Source: an uncultured Ruminococcus sp. (GTDB lineage Bacteria > Bacillota > Clostridia > Oscillospirales > Acutalibacteraceae). Taken from it: a DNA stretch of 64,000 nucleotides. Location of the stretch: the NCBI GenBank assembly GCA_902794395.1, contig CADBHB010000005.1, positions 154,723 to 218,722 of the forward strand. The letters run 5' to 3'. Every line of letters starts with the position of its first letter. The first letter of the stretch is position 1. Both the position numbers and the translations under genes were made by a program. Shown here one piece after another: positions 8,103 to 17,016 of the stretch. The notes under the pieces were generated by a model, which did not search any database, was not told the origin of the DNA, and was given only the letters and a program-made list of their open reading frames with translations.

Positions 8103-9065
8103 ATGAAAATTTCCGTTTTGGGCTGCGGCAGATGGGGCAGCTGCATAGCGTGGTACCTGGACAAGATAGGTCACGAGGTGCTAAGCTGCGGACTTGCCGA
8201 CGCGCCCGAGTTTATCCGCCTTAAAAAAGATCACCGCAACGACTATCTCGTGTTCCCCGACAGCATCGAGGTCTCCTCCGACCTGTCTTACGCGGTAGAG
8301 CGCGCGGAGGTCATTGTGATTTCAATATCTTCACAATACCTCCGTTCTTATTTTGCGGAGATCGCCGAAAACAACCTTGACGGCAAAACCATCGTCCTGT
8401 GCATGAAGGGCGTTGAGGCTTCCACCGGCAAGCGCCTCAGCGAGATAGTCTGCGAGTTTACAGACCCCGCCAAGACGCCCGTTGCCGTGTGGGTGGGTCC
8501 CGGTCATCCGCAGGACTACGTAAAGGGCATACCCAACTGCATGGTCATCGACAGCGACAACCGCGAGGTAAAGGAGCGCCTGGTGCGCGAATTTACCAGC
8601 GAGCTTATCCGCTTTTACATTGGCAGAGACCTGATTGGCAGCGAGATAGGCGCCGCGGCAAAGAATGTCATAGGCATAGCTGCGGGCATACTTGACGGCA
8701 TGGGCTACACGTCGCTAAAGGGCGGTCTGATGGCGCGCGGCACACAGGAGATCTCGCGCCTGATAGAAGCGCTGGGCGGCAACAAGATGAGCGCCTTCGG
8801 ACTGTGCCACCTGGGCGACTACGAGGCGACCCTGTTTTCAAAGTGGAGCCACAACCGCATGTACGGCGAGGACTTTGTGAAGGGCAAGCGGTTTGAAAAG
8901 CTTGCCGAGGGCGTAATGACCTCGAAGGCGCTGTACAAGCTGGGCACCGAGCGCGGCGTTGACCTGCCTATCGTTACGGCGGTGTACAGGGCGCTGTTTG
9001 AGGGCGCGGACGTAAAGGAAGAGATACAGCAGCTCTTCACGCGCTCTGTTAAGGACGAATTTTAG
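8103..9065 (+). CDS. gpsA: NAD(P)H-dependent glycerol-3-phosphate dehydrogenase (GpsA-like)
   Basis: The 320-residue cytosolic enzyme reduces dihydroxyacetone phosphate to sn-glycerol-3-phosphate for phospholipid synthesis. The Rossmann motif is GCGRWGSCIAWYL (residues 7-19; the family usually has GxWGTALA). The conserved lysines appear in CMKGVEAS and GAAAKNVIGIAAG, followed by ARGTQEISRL. The loop GPGHPQDYVKGIPN replaces the usual GPSFAxEV, so this is a divergent family member. It follows the 6S RNA region and is 19 bases before a membrane glycosyltransferase gene, with which it is probably co-transcribed. Confidence 0.85.
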   Translation: MKISVLGCGRWGSCIAWYLDKIGHEVLSCGLADAPEFIRLKKDHRNDYLVFPDSIEVSSDLSYAVERAEVIVISISSQYLRSYFAEIAENNLDGKTIVLCMKGVEASTGKRLSEIVCEFTDPAKTPVAVWVGPGHPQDYVKGIPNCMVIDSDNREVKERLVREFTSELIRFYIGRDLIGSEIGAAAKNVIGIAAGILDGMGYTSLKGGLMARGTQEISRLIEALGGNKMSAFGLCHLGDYEATLFSKWSHNRMYGEDFVKGKRFEKLAEGVMTSKALYKLGTERGVDLPIVTAVYRALFEGADVKEEIQQLFTRSVKDEF

Positions 9066-9084
9066 AAAGTAACAGGTATAAAGA

Positions 9085-10866
9085 ATGAAACAAAAAAACA
9101 AAACGGCGGCAGCGAGAAGGCAGGCGCCCACAACCATAAAGACAAAGGAAAAGAAGTGCATGGTGGAATACATCGCCGTAAACCTGTTTTGCCTGTTTGT
9201 CTTTTTGGCGTTCGGCTATGTGGCGGTAATGAGCTTTTTTCAGACCAGCACCATCGACCCCACCAAATACGTCAGCGAAAAGATACTGTTTCAGTCGGAC
9301 TACATTCCGCTGAACTTCCTTGTCACCTTCCTGATTTTCCTGTTTATATTTGCCATGCGCCGTTTTTACGACTTTTTCGCAAAGGTGAACCTGCGCATAA
9401 TGGAGATAGCGCTGGCGGTGTTTGTAATAACGCTGGGCTTTATTTGGATATTCAACGTGCGCTCGATACCCGCCGCCGACAGCCAGAATATATTTGAGGC
9501 TGCCACCGACGCGGCTAAGGACAACTACAAGTCGATGCAGAACCACACCGCGTTTTACAACAGCGATTTCTACAACGGCTACTCCTACTTCCACTTCTAC
9601 CCCTTCCAGCTCGGCTTTGTGTTTATTTGCGAGCTGATTTACCGCGTTTTCGGCACCGACAGCTCAATGCCCGTTCAGGTCATAAACGTGCTGTGTGTAG
9701 CCGCCACGTATTACGCGCTGGCAAGGCTGTCGTTTTTGCTGTTCAAAAAGCGCAGCGTGGAGTTTATTACCATACTGCTGCTGGCGGTCTGCTTCCAGCC
9801 CATCCTGTTCTGCACCTTCGTCTACGGCAACATCATAGGCATGTGCTGCGCCGTCTGGGCGAGCCTGCTGCTGGTGAAGTATTTTCAAACCGGCAAATGG
9901 CTGTGGGCGGCCGTATCGGGAGTGCTGCTTGTTTTGGCCACACTGGCAAAATACAACAACATGATTTACCTTGCAGCCTTTGTCATCATGCTAATCATCC
10001 ACATCTTCAGGGATAAGAAATGGCAGAGCGCGGCGATTGCCGCGGCTATGGTGATCGCGGTGCTGCTCTCCAATTCGGCGGTCATAGGCATGTACGAGCA
10101 GCGCTCGGGAACGGACTTTGAAGACGGCGTGCCCCAGACCATGTATCTGGATATGGGACTCAGTGAATCCTACATGGCGCCCGGCTGGTACTCCACCTCA
10201 ACCGAGGACCCCGTGACCAAGAGAAGACTGCCTGTGGGCAAGCAGGCGTACCTCGACTACTACCTCGACCCCAAGCTCCGCGGCAAGCAGGATGTTAAAA
10301 TCAGCGACGCCAACGAGAAGGTGAGAAAGCACATAGACAGCCGCATGGAAGTCTTTAGCGATGACCCCGACTACATGATGGACTTTTTCAGCAAGAAGAT
10401 ACTCAGCCAGTGGAACGAGCCGACCTTCGAGAGCATTTGGGTAAGCCGCGTAAAGCAGCATACGGCAACCGAGGAGCAGAAGACAAAATTCAAGTCCGAC
10501 GTTGTGAACTCGGAGCAGATGAAGGGTCTGACGCAGTCGGTGTATTTCAAGAGCACCGGACAGGTGCTTGAGCTGCACTTCAACCTGTATATGCAGATAG
10601 TTTACGCTATGTTCGCGGCGGGCATTTACCTTATGTTCATCAACAAGCGGACCGGCATTGAAACCGTGCTGCTGCCGCTGGTGCTGCTGGGCGCCTTTGG
10701 CTACCACCTGCTGTTTGAGGGCAAGTCGCAGTACATTCTCAGCTACATACCGCTGCTCATACCCACCGCGGCGTACGCCTTCAGCGTTATGCTCGGCGGC
10801 AAATACGAGGGCGTAAAGAAAATACTGGCAAAGATAAACCACATCCCCAACCGCTACAACGACTGA
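9085..10866 (+). CDS. Integral membrane glycosyltransferase, GT39/PMT-like
   Basis: The 593-residue protein has an N-terminal basic tail, about ten hydrophobic segments, and a first extracytoplasmic loop with acidic DSQNIFEAA followed by YFHFYPFQLGF. This resembles lipid-linked-sugar glycosyltransferases of the PMT/ArnT (GT-C) type. Those enzymes move a sugar from a polyprenyl-phosphate donor to a surface polymer, lipid or protein outside the membrane. A large outer loop (about residues 330-490) precedes the last spans. The first ATG (9085) has a weak ribosome site, and an ATG at 9160 is an alternative start. The acceptor is unknown; cell-surface polymer decoration is an inference. Confidence 0.75.
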   Translation: MKQKNKTAAARRQAPTTIKTKEKKCMVEYIAVNLFCLFVFLAFGYVAVMSFFQTSTIDPTKYVSEKILFQSDYIPLNFLVTFLIFLFIFAMRRFYDFFAKVNLRIMEIALAVFVITLGFIWIFNVRSIPAADSQNIFEAATDAAKDNYKSMQNHTAFYNSDFYNGYSYFHFYPFQLGFVFICELIYRVFGTDSSMPVQVINVLCVAATYYALARLSFLLFKKRSVEFITILLLAVCFQPILFCTFVYGNIIGMCCAVWASLLLVKYFQTGKWLWAAVSGVLLVLATLAKYNNMIYLAAFVIMLIIHIFRDKKWQSAAIAAAMVIAVLLSNSAVIGMYEQRSGTDFEDGVPQTMYLDMGLSESYMAPGWYSTSTEDPVTKRRLPVGKQAYLDYYLDPKLRGKQDVKISDANEKVRKHIDSRMEVFSDDPDYMMDFFSKKILSQWNEPTFESIWVSRVKQHTATEEQKTKFKSDVVNSEQMKGLTQSVYFKSTGQVLELHFNLYMQIVYAMFAAGIYLMFINKRTGIETVLLPLVLLGAFGYHLLFEGKSQYILSYIPLLIPTAAYAFSVMLGGKYEGVKKILAKINHIPNRYND

Positions 10867-10924
10867 TCTGCTTAGGAAAGCGCGCACAAGAGCGGCTTTG
10901 CGCAACAGAAAAAAACTAAAACAA

Positions 10925-10968
10925 AACACGGACAAGCGTTTAATCTGCTTTGTCCGTGTTCTTTTTTT
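10925..10968. terminator. Bidirectional terminator between convergent genes
   Basis: AACACGGACAA (10925-10935) pairs with TTGTCCGTGTT (10950-10960), followed by seven T on the plus strand. The stop codon of the leftward S26-like gene (10940) lies in the loop, so both genes end within this hairpin. Confidence 0.75.
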
Positions 10969-11437
10969 GTAAAGCCGGGAAACGGCGCAGCACCCGCGAC
11001 TTGACCGCGCGGAAAACGCGGCGTACAGGGCGTGTGTAGTACCAAAAGTTAATATATACGCGGTAGCGCAGCGAGGTGACGTGATAGGGCTTTCCCTTGC
11101 GGTGGAAGCCCGTTACTACGGCGAATATCTGCTCGTCTTTTATCCCCTTTTCTTTGACGAACTGATTGTCGCCGCAGAACACATAGGAGCCGTCCTTGCA
11201 AAAATCTATTACGCGGTGCAGCACATACTGCCCGTTGTCGCGCCTGTAAAGCGCCACATCAAACAAGTGCAGCCTGCCCGATGGCTTTTTGAGCATGACC
11301 ACGTCCTTGCCGTCGCGCAGCATGGGCAGCATGCTGACGCCGTGTGGCGTAAAGGTCACGGTGCCGCCTGCCTCCAGCTTCTCGACGATAATGTCCATCA
11401 CTTCGTCAAGCCGGGTCTCCTTACTTTTCAAGCACAT
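10940..11437 (-). CDS. S24/S26 (signal peptidase-like) family protein
   Basis: The 165-residue protein contains the signature of signal peptidase/LexA-like serine proteases: FTPHGVSMLPMLRDGKDVVML, with the serine in the SMLPML box (about residues 39-44). This is followed by GRLHLFDVALYRRDNGQYVLHRV and SYVFCGDN. No clear transmembrane anchor is present, unlike true signal peptidases. The start follows AGGTAAGGG and overlaps the upstream PqqD-like gene by 17 bases, so the two are co-translated. In other Clostridia such peptidases occur beside PqqD-like proteins and may mature a small peptide. No precursor peptide gene is evident here, so the substrate is unknown. Confidence 0.8.
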   Translation of the reverse strand: MCLKSKETRLDEVMDIIVEKLEAGGTVTFTPHGVSMLPMLRDGKDVVMLKKPSGRLHLFDVALYRRDNGQYVLHRVIDFCKDGSYVFCGDNQFVKEKGIKDEQIFAVVTGFHRKGKPYHVTSLRYRVYINFWYYTRPVRRVFRAVKSRVLRRFPALQKKNTDKAD

Positions 11438-11687
11438 CAGCGTCCCTTACCTTTTGAAGAAAAGCATCAATATCAGCCGCAGCCTTTTCTGGCGCGACGT
11501 CGTATTCCTCAAGCATTTTTTCCAGCAGCTCTTCCCTTTCGGCGCCCTTTTGCAGCAGACCGAACAGGAACGCGCCGGTTTCGTTGAGGCTGATGATACC
11601 GTTGAAGTCCAGAGTCATTTTCCCGACGGGCACAACTACATATGAGTCCGCGACCTTGCGGAGAATGAAATCCTTTTTGATTTTCAT
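11421..11687 (-). CDS. PqqD-like protein (RiPP recognition-element fold)
   Basis: This 88-residue protein has the PqqD pattern: KIKKDFILRKVADSYVVVP with a beta-hairpin, then ISLNETGAFLFGLLQKG and a helical C-terminus with EEYDVAPEKAAADIDAFLQKV. PqqD folds bind the leader sequences of ribosomally made peptides and deliver them to modifying enzymes. Here it stands alone with an S26-like peptidase and no radical SAM enzyme or precursor. The start follows AAGGTG. Transcription is from a promoter overlapped by a perfect 7-bp inverted repeat. A role outside peptide modification is possible. Confidence 0.8.
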   Translation of the reverse strand: MKIKKDFILRKVADSYVVVPVGKMTLDFNGIISLNETGAFLFGLLQKGAEREELLEKMLEEYDVAPEKAAADIDAFLQKVRDADVLEK

Positions 11688-11707
11688 AGCGACACCTTCT
11701 TTATCTT

Positions 11708-11745
11708 GCTAATCGTATTATATATGATTAGCGAAAAAAAAGCAA
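11708..11745 (-). promoter_or_regulatory. Promoter and palindromic operator of the pqqD-like/peptidase pair
   Basis: On the minus strand TTGCTT (11740-11745) and TATAAT (11717-11722) are 17 bases apart. GCTAATC (11708-11714) and GATTAGC (11726-11732) form a perfect inverted repeat around the -10 box, as expected of a repressor operator. Confidence 0.65.
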
Positions 11746-11779
11746 GACCCGACCATCGTATGTTAAGCGTTCGGAAGCC

Positions 11780-11824
11780 AAAAACCAAAAAGAGCGCCCT
11801 TCCGCAACGGAAGGAACGCTCTTT
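11780..11824 (-). terminator. Terminator after groEL
   Basis: AAAGAGCG (11789-11796) pairs with CGCTCTTT (about 11817-11824), and CCTTCC pairs with GGAAGG inside around a tight loop. On the minus strand it is followed by a T-rich stretch. It lies about 30 bases past the groEL stop. Confidence 0.7.
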
Positions 11825-11853
11825 AATATCATTAGACTTGCGCTGTGCGCGGC

Positions 11854-13482
<1,629 letters not shown>

Positions 13483-13499
13483 TCATTACCTCCAAAAAC

Positions 13500-13796
<297 letters not shown>

Positions 13797-13816
13797 CTAT
13801 TTGATGATACATGGTT

Positions 13817-13843
13817 TTAGCACTCAATAACTCTGAGTGCTAA
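13817..13843. promoter_or_regulatory. CIRCE operator (HrcA binding site) of groESL
   Basis: Perfect consensus TTAGCACTC (13817-13825), nine-base spacer, GAGTGCTAA (13835-13843). It lies just downstream of the promoter at 13852-13879, over the expected transcription start. HrcA bound here would repress groESL until heat or misfolding stress. hrcA itself is not in the window. Confidence 0.97.
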
Positions 13844-13851
13844 CACTATAT

Positions 13852-13879
13852 ATTTTACATCATTTTCCGGAAAAGTCAA
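13852..13879 (-). promoter_or_regulatory. groESL promoter
   Basis: TTGACT (13874-13879) and TAAAAT (13852-13857) on the minus strand with a 16-base spacer, directly upstream of the CIRCE element. Confidence 0.7.
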
Positions 13880-13938
13880 GAGAAATTTGACCTTTTCTGC
13901 CCTTTAATTTCATTTACGTGATTTTATACATTTTTATA

Positions 13939-13967
13939 TTGACTTTTTTGTTAAAATGTATTAAAAT
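13939..13967 (+). promoter_or_regulatory. Promoter of the lipoprotein gene
   Basis: TTGACT (13939-13944) and TAAAAT (13962-13967), 17 bases apart, followed by the ribosome site AAGGAGG. Confidence 0.6.
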
Positions 13968-13996
13968 TTAAAGGTATAGATCAAGGAGGCTTTTTG

Positions 13997-14587
13997 ATGA
14001 AAATATCACTTTGGATAAAACGCGGGGTCTGCGTCGCGCTTGCCGCGCTGACTGCGGCGTCGCTTGCCGCCTGCGGATGCAGCAAGAAAAACACTAACAA
14101 AAACGTTAAATCGGTTTCGTCCAACGTCGGCAAGGTAACAAGCCAGGGCTACGAGCTGCCCTATACATACCCCGACGGCTATGTGGCCGTTGCGAAGATA
14201 GTGGACAACTCCACCTACAAGACCGTTGAGACCACAGGTCTGGCGAACACCCGCTACTGGCTGACCACTACCACCCCGAAGGCGGAGGTAGAGGCTTTTT
14301 ACTCCGATTACTTCAGCACCCTGCAGCCGGTAAAGGCAAAACTGGAAACAGATGAATCCGTCGCCTACTACGACAAGGAGAAGCGCATCATCATCTCGAA
14401 CCTCACGATTTGGGAGGCGGACGACGGCGTAAACTACAAATTCGGCATAGAGCCCTGCGACGACCTGAGCAAAAGCGAGATCTGGGAGGCTAAGGACAGC
14501 ACCGGATCGGCAGCAGCTTCCTCTGCCGCCGCGTCAACAGCCGCAGAATCGACAGCCGCAGAATCGACAGCAGCCGCGACAAACTAA
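13997..14587 (+). CDS. Hypothetical secreted lipoprotein
   Basis: The 196-residue protein starts at the ATG at 13997, seven bases after AAGGAGG. It has a lipoprotein signal peptide: KRGVCV basic start, an alanine/leucine core and a LAAC lipobox at about residues 23-26. The mature part has a globular region (about 45-160) with aromatic-rich beta-type stretches such as GYELPYTYPDGYVAV and ANTRYWLTTTTPKAEVEAFYSDYF. It ends with a low-complexity Ala/Ser/Thr/Glu tail built from TAAES repeats. It should be anchored on the outer face of the membrane by Lgt (encoded at 57.6 kb). I do not recognise the domain. It is monocistronic with its own promoter and terminator. Confidence 0.8.
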   Translation: MKISLWIKRGVCVALAALTAASLAACGCSKKNTNKNVKSVSSNVGKVTSQGYELPYTYPDGYVAVAKIVDNSTYKTVETTGLANTRYWLTTTTPKAEVEAFYSDYFSTLQPVKAKLETDESVAYYDKEKRIIISNLTIWEADDGVNYKFGIEPCDDLSKSEIWEAKDSTGSAAASSAAASTAAESTAAESTAAATN

Positions 14588-14598
14588 CCATATAACAC

Positions 14599-14643
14599 AC
14601 CCGAGGTCAGCTCCGCTATAGCGGGACCGACCTCGGGTTTTTT
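14599..14643 (+). terminator. Terminator after the lipoprotein gene
   Basis: ACCCGAGGTC (14599-14608) pairs with GACCTCGGGT (14629-14638), with CCGCTATAGCGG in the loop and a T run after it. Confidence 0.85.
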
Positions 14644-14702
14644 CGTATATCTGATTTTTATTAAAAGAGTTTAAAATCCACGGCGCGCTTGCTTTTTCCC
14701 GT

Positions 14703-15030
14703 CTACAGCTTCCGCTGAGCTTCAGGCATTTGTTTTATTTCATTATAAGATAAACGTTGAAACTGCTGCAGCAGCTCCGAATCGGGCGTGAAAATAACCT
14801 GAAAAACACTAAGCCGGATCGTATGATTACGGTTATACACCGACGCCGCATACAATAACGTTTCCTTTACCCGCGCAGCCGGCGACATATGAGTAACCTT
14901 CGGCTGAGTTACCTGCGGTCGTTGGGTTTGATCCGGCGGTTGATTTTCACGAAGTTGTTGTCTTTGATCCGGCGGCTGGGTTTCACGCGGTTGTTGGGTC
15001 TGCTCCGGCGGCTGCGGATTATCTTGAGAA
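14703..15030 (-). pseudogene. Out-of-frame second copy of the TIR protein's Pro/Gln linker and tail
   Basis: Read one base out of phase with the TIR gene's last codons, this stretch encodes Q-D-N-P-Q-P-P-E-Q-T-Q-Q followed by further Pro/Gln repeats. This is nearly the same as the in-frame linker at residues 319-360 of the TIR protein. It then continues without a stop for another 60 residues to 14703, containing IRLSVFQVIF, which matches IRLSVFSVVF at the start of the TIR protein's membrane segment. It looks like a tandem duplication of the linker and start of the membrane tail, now separated by a frameshift. A sequencing slip in the repeats is an alternative. Confidence 0.6.
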
Positions 15031-16282
15031 CAAACAACAATATGGCAAGGCCCAACGCCGTGATACCGACACCGGTAAAAATTGACCCCATAGCCTTGGT
15101 TGACAGAGTTCCTTCCGCTCTAAGATTAATGCCGTAAATAATGAATCCTATACTCAAAATCAAAAAGACCACGGAAAAAACACTAAGCCGGATTACCGGC
15201 GGCTGAGTTTCCTGCGGTTGTTGTGTCTGCTCCGGCGGCTGAGTTTCCCGCGGTTGTTGTGTCTGCTCCGGCGGCTGAGTTTCACGCGGTTGTTGTGTCT
15301 GCTCCGACGGCTGCGGGTTTTCTTGCGTGACCGACTGTTGAGCCGTCTGCGCGCCGGACCGCGCCGGCTCCTGCGAAACGGGCGTTTCGCGCGGGATCAG
15401 CTTGTGCAGCGCGTGCAGCAGATCCTGCATAAAGCCGAGGTTGTTTATGTCCAATGCCTGCAAATAGGCAAACTCCTGCGGCAAATCATAGGGATCCATG
15501 TCCCGATATGCCGGGATAAGCGTTTTGTCCTCACCGTTTTGGATCATTTGCAGATAGCGGCTCCACTCGTTTCTGACCCACGGCGCCTCAAAATTCGCCT
15601 TGGAGGTACCCACCGCCACCATAACCTTAGAGCTTTGCAGCGCCGAGAAAATTATCGGCTCGTAGGCGGAGCCCAGCTTGTCTTCCAATGTCACGCGCGC
15701 AAAAAACACCTTGTAACCATCCTTGGTCAGCAGATGATACATTTGCGCGGCATACGCGCTCTCGTGTGTGCGCCTGCCCTGCGCATCGGTTTCCTTGTAG
15801 CAGATAAAAATGTCAAAAGGCGGCTCGTTTTGAGAGATACGTATGATTTGCTGCTGGATCGTGTCGATCCGCTGCGCCTGCTCCTCATAGAACACACGCT
15901 GCTCCGCGTCCGCAAGCCGCAGCGCCTTTTGATAATCGGCATCCATCTGCACCGGTAACGTTCGGGTACGGTTGACGGTGGGCAAAGTCTGCCCTGTACG
16001 CGGGTCACACACGTATGTGATGCCGTAGCGGCACAACACTATCGACCAGAAGATCTCGGGGTCGGTGTTGTCCGTCAGCAGAGCTTTTTCATAGAGCGCC
16101 ATCGCCCGGTCAAAATCTCCGGAACGACGGCAATCCTCGGCGCGCTCCAGCAGCGCCGCTTTTTCAGAATCATTGAACCGCGGCATCACCTGACGGTTGC
16201 CGCAGTATTCGCAGACGACCGTACTGTTGGCTTCGTCTATTTGAACCGAGCCGCCGCAAACCTTGCACCGAAACGTCGCCAT
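14909..16282 (-). CDS. TIR-domain protein with N-terminal zinc ribbon and membrane tail (TIR-1)
   Basis: The 457-residue protein is modular. A CxxC...CxxC zinc ribbon lies at residues 6-27 (CKVC, CEYC), followed by a TPR-like helical region (about 40-150) and a TIR domain at about 155-297. The TIR domain begins PFDIFICYKETD and contains VFFARVTLEDKLG and WVRNEW; Glu239 sits where TIR NAD-consuming enzymes have the catalytic glutamate. Then come a Pro/Gln linker of three 12-residue repeats (324-359), two hydrophobic spans (about 364-385 and 398-420) and a basic tail. The start follows GGGGAG. It is the third gene of a leftward operon with the SPFH protein and a membrane protein. NAD hydrolysis or signalling is inference; scaffold function is equally possible. 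The basic tail results from an apparent frameshift. Confidence 0.85.
   Translation of the reverse strand: MATFRCKVCGGSVQIDEANSTVVCEYCGNRQVMPRFNDSEKAALLERAEDCRRSGDFDRAMALYEKALLTDNTDPEIFWSIVLCRYGITYVCDPRTGQTLPTVNRTRTLPVQMDADYQKALRLADAEQRVFYEEQAQRIDTIQQQIIRISQNEPPFDIFICYKETDAQGRRTHESAYAAQMYHLLTKDGYKVFFARVTLEDKLGSAYEPIIFSALQSSKVMVAVGTSKANFEAPWVRNEWSRYLQMIQNGEDKTLIPAYRDMDPYDLPQEFAYLQALDINNLGFMQDLLHALHKLIPRETPVSQEPARSGAQTAQQSVTQENPQPSEQTQQPRETQPPEQTQQPRETQPPEQTQQPQETQPPVIRLSVFSVVFLILSIGFIIYGINLRAEGTLSTKAMGSIFTGVGITALGLAILLFVLKIIRSRRSRPNNRVKPSRRIKDNNFVKINRRIKPNDRR
15206..15313 (-). repeat. Three tandem 36-bp repeats in TIR-1 coding the Pro/Gln linker
   Basis: Three in-frame copies encode QPPEQTQQPRET-type 12-residue units. 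Related units recur out of frame at about 14890-15030. Such repeats are prone to slippage and length change. Confidence 0.8.
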
Positions 16283-16296
16283 AGCGCCACACTCCC

Positions 16297-17016
16297 CTAT
16301 TGCTTATAGATTTTACTTTTTTTGTTGCGCTCTGTCAGGATCAAATGTATCTGCTCACAGCTTTTAAGCGCCGCTGCCTTATCATTAGCCTGCACCGGCA
16401 GCTTAGCCTGATGTATAGCTGCCGCGAGTCTTTGCTCCACATCCAGAAGCATGGGCGAGCTGACGGGATCGCTGTAGAGAAACTCCTCGGCAAGCTTGGT
16501 GTACGCCGCCTTGATCTCGGCGTCTATCGCGGTTTCGGCTAGCATTTCCACCTCAACACGGGACGCCTCTAAAAAGATGGTTTTGTTTTTGCTGTTTTCT
16601 TTTATTTCGCGAATGGTGTCCCTGGCGATAAAGCAGGAGATGTTGAACACCAGATGCACCCCGAGGATGATCATTTGCACCGCCAGTGATATGCCCCACG
16701 GAAACTTAAAGAAATGATCCAGTACCATAAATACGATCGAGACGATAATTTCCACGATTATATATACCGCGCAGTGAGAAAAAATCGGATAGCCCAGCCA
16801 CCAGTCCTTGGGCTTTCTTCCTCCGCCGGCAACCAGAGCGCCGCTGATCATCACCACAAAGAAGGACAGCATGGCGAATACATAGGAGATCCAGAAAGAA
16901 GCGCGGTGATTGGAAAAGCCCGCCAGGGCAAACAGCGACACGTTATAGGTGATAAGGATGATAACGGCGATAGCCGCCGCCATGATCCCTCTTTTTACAT
17001 TTTTCTTATCATTCAT
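16297..17016 (-). CDS. Four-span membrane protein of the TIR/SPFH cluster, unknown family
   Basis: The start is the ATG at 17016, which overlaps the SPFH stop (ATGA) and follows GGATGGGGAG. A longer open frame upstream is only the SPFH zinc-ribbon region read out of frame. The 239-residue protein has four hydrophobic segments (about residues 10-32, 42-65, 74-100 and 108-132). A cytoplasmic helical domain (about 135-239) follows, rich in Glu, Lys and Ala (EVEMLAETAIDAEIKAAYTKLAEEFLYSD). I do not recognise it. Tight coupling to the SPFH gene and the 14-base gap to TIR-1 suggest that the three proteins act together at the membrane. Confidence 0.75.
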   Translation of the reverse strand: MNDKKNVKRGIMAAAIAVIILITYNVSLFALAGFSNHRASFWISYVFAMLSFFVVMISGALVAGGGRKPKDWWLGYPIFSHCAVYIIVEIIVSIVFMVLDHFFKFPWGISLAVQMIILGVHLVFNISCFIARDTIREIKENSKNKTIFLEASRVEVEMLAETAIDAEIKAAYTKLAEEFLYSDPVSSPMLLDVEQRLAAAIHQAKLPVQANDKAAALKSCEQIHLILTERNKKSKIYKQ

